A stretch of 7,633 nt of DNA, taken from an uncultured Clostridia bacterium. Lineage in GTDB: Bacteria > Bacillota > Clostridia > HGM11514. Positions 6,566-7,633 of the stretch are shown piece after piece. The stretch spans positions 1 to 7,633 of the forward strand of contig CAKSSZ010000070.1 in assembly GCA_934489915.1 (NCBI GenBank). The letters run 5' to 3'. The translations under genes and the position numbers were made by a program. Each line of letters begins with the position of its first letter. The first letter of the stretch is position 1. The notes beneath the pieces are model-generated. The model had not been told where the DNA came from. It worked only from the letters and a program-made list of their open reading frames with translations, and did no database searches.

Positions 6566-7633
6566 TTATTCCACAAACCGCGGGGAGACGGTGTAATCCA
6601 TGCCTCCCCGACGGTTTTTTTGTTGCAGCAGGGCATAAAAATCCCCCGCAGCCACATCAATGGACAGGGCTTGAGAGTTTATCTGCTGTTTGGAAAGGTT
6701 GGTGATGACAGGGAGGGAGGCGGTCTTTTTCATTTGCCGCAACAGTGCGGCGCCGCACCTGTTTGCTGCCAGAACCCGTAAATATTCCGGCGGATATTCC
6801 TGTTTTTTGATGTTCAGATAGGAGCAAAGGGCAATCCGGCGCACCCGAGAGGAAGGGTAGCGCTTCGATTGTGCCAGGGAGACTGCCTCCTCCCAGCTTT
6901 CTGCCCGGGACGCTGCCTGCTTGAGCCGATATTCCAGCCCTTCGGTACAGTCAGCAGCTTGGGACAGCTCTGAGGGGACGATCCGGCGCAGATGTGCCAA
7001 TAAGAGATCGCCGAACAGAGCGGAGGACAGAGGAAAGCCCCCTTCCCGCAGTATGTGTGATGCGGGAGAATAAAGCTCCAATTCTTCCGAGTGAGTGCGA
7101 AGATAGGAGGCAGAGCAAACGGTTCCTGTCGGCTCCGGTGCGTCATGACCGCAGCCACGGCGGAGCAGGGGCTGGGGAATCAGAGAGGGGGCAATTTGTA
7201 AGATTGCCTTGCAATATTCCACACCCAGCAGGTCATTGGGGGATTGGAGCAAGGGGGCAAAGGGAAGGTTTTTTACTGCCCGGAGCCTTGCTGCCGGAAA
7301 GGATAACCCCAGGGCTAATCCTTCCCCCAGGGCGGTTTTGTATTCTGCCGATTCTGCGGAAAAGAATGAGGCGGCTTCTGTCAGCAGCCTAAGATCCCCC
7401 GATTCGCTCCCAAAGGACAGGTGGGTTACAATGCCGGTATGTGCCAGCATCAGGACGCCACCCCGGGCAAACTGCTCGGCGGAGCGGCAAGCATAAACCG
7501 CCGGAAGCTCCAGCACCAGATCAGCGCCGTTTCGGACTGCTGCTTCCGCCCGATCAAATTTTGAAACGCAAGCCGGCTCCCCCCGCTGTACAAAATTCCC
7601 GCTCATCACGCAGACGCATCCGTCCGCCGTTCT
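6566..7633 (-). CDS. tmcAL: tRNA(Met) cytidine acetate ligase TmcAL (YlbM family), N-terminus beyond window
   Basis: The family uses ATP and acetate to form N4-acetylcytidine at the wobble position of elongator tRNA-Met (known for B. subtilis TmcAL). The frame stays open to the window edge, reading RTADGCVCVMSGNFVQRGEP; the GTG at 7609-7607 is therefore internal. Family motifs seen, numbered from the first visible residue, are MSGNFVQRGEPA (10-21), NGADLVLELPAVYA (about 35-48), FGSESGDL (about 75-82), SPNDLLGVEYCKAI (about 131-144) and SASYLR. There are 355 visible residues. Roughly 25-35 N-terminal residues, including the nucleotidyl-transferase HxGH motif, are outside. The B. subtilis homologue is about 415 residues. 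It is convergent with sigE, with stop codons 6 nt apart. Older annotations would call it a nucleotidyltransferase or UPF0348 protein. The sequence appears intact. Confidence 0.92.
   Translation of the reverse strand, partial: RTADGCVCVMSGNFVQRGEPACVSKFDRAEAAVRNGADLVLELPAVYACRSAEQFARGGVLMLAHTGIVTHLSFGSESGDLRLLTEAASFFSAESAEYKTALGEGLALGLSFPAARLRAVKNLPFAPLLQSPNDLLGVEYCKAILQIAPSLIPQPLLRRGCGHDAPEPTGTVCSASYLRTHSEELELYSPASHILREGGFPLSSALFGDLLLAHLRRIVPSELSQAADCTEGLEYRLKQAASRAESWEEAVSLAQSKRYPSSRVRRIALCSYLNIKKQEYPPEYLRVLAANRCGAALLRQMKKTASLPVITNLSKQQINSQALSIDVAAGDFYALLQQKNRRGGMDYTVSPRFVE
6575..6621 (+). terminator. Intrinsic terminator of the spoIIGA-sigE operon, inside the tmcAL coding end
   Basis: AAACCG plus CGGGGAG (6575-6587) pairs with CTCCCCG (6604-6610) and CGGTTT (6612-6617), with A6611 bulged: 13 base pairs around a 16-nt loop. 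T residues run from 6615 to 6621. It lies 16 nt after the sigE stop. The whole hairpin falls within the last codons of the convergent tmcAL gene. Read on the minus strand the tail is poor in T, so it should mainly serve sigE. Confidence 0.85.

Noticed and set aside
6994..7496. Plus-strand open frames opposite tmcAL
   Set aside because: Low-complexity, Arg/Pro/Ser-rich translations typical of shadow frames; the minus-strand gene carries clear family motifs.
7604..7609. GTG or ATG near the right edge as the start of tmcAL
   Set aside because: In-frame codons continue to base 7633, and the family has an HxGH motif about 20-25 residues before MSGNF, which must lie outside the window.

Overview
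The window reads as chromosomal DNA of an endospore-forming Firmicute of the class Clostridia. It carries the sporulation pair spoIIGA-sigE, a clostridial-style secreted transglutaminase/BspA-repeat protein, moderate GC, and purine-rich Shine-Dalgarno sequences. No mobile element, CRISPR array, tRNA or rRNA was seen. No stretch longer than about 300 bases lacks a gene.

Layout: (1) Bases 1-4773 (+) look like one transcription unit. It holds a 5'-truncated trkA (regulatory subunit of Trk/Ktr potassium uptake), then trkH (the K+-translocating subunit, TTG start, 9-nt gap). After a 15-nt gap comes a 676-residue exported protein with a transglutaminase-like Cys-His-Asp domain and BspA-type leucine-rich repeats. 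The unit ends at a strong intrinsic terminator (4792-4841). (2) Bases 4842-6559 (+) form a sporulation operon. A promoter with an abnormally long spacer (21 bp), as at Spo0A-activated spoIIG promoters, precedes spoIIGA (pro-sigma-E protease) and sigE (mother-cell sigma factor, pro-sequence intact). (3) Bases 6566-7633 (-) hold the 3' part of tmcAL (ylbM family, tRNA-Met cytidine acetate ligase), convergent with sigE. The sigE terminator lies inside the tmcAL coding end.

How the genes work together: TrkA gates TrkH for K+ uptake. SpoIIGA and SigE are protease and substrate, made together early in sporulation; cleavage of the SigE pro-sequence at the septum activates mother-cell transcription. 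The transglutaminase-LRR protein probably acts at or outside the cell surface, and its link to Trk is only positional. tmcAL is a housekeeping tRNA-modification gene.

The least ordinary part is the 83-nt spoIIGA-sigE spacer. It has a near-consensus Shine-Dalgarno followed by a four-codon ORF (MRPQ). That ORF is embedded in a potential H-type pseudoknot (8-bp and 8-bp stems), and a third potential stem could mask the Shine-Dalgarno. This is a candidate translational control element for sigE, inferred from sequence alone. I saw no defence system or other clearly novel multi-gene system.
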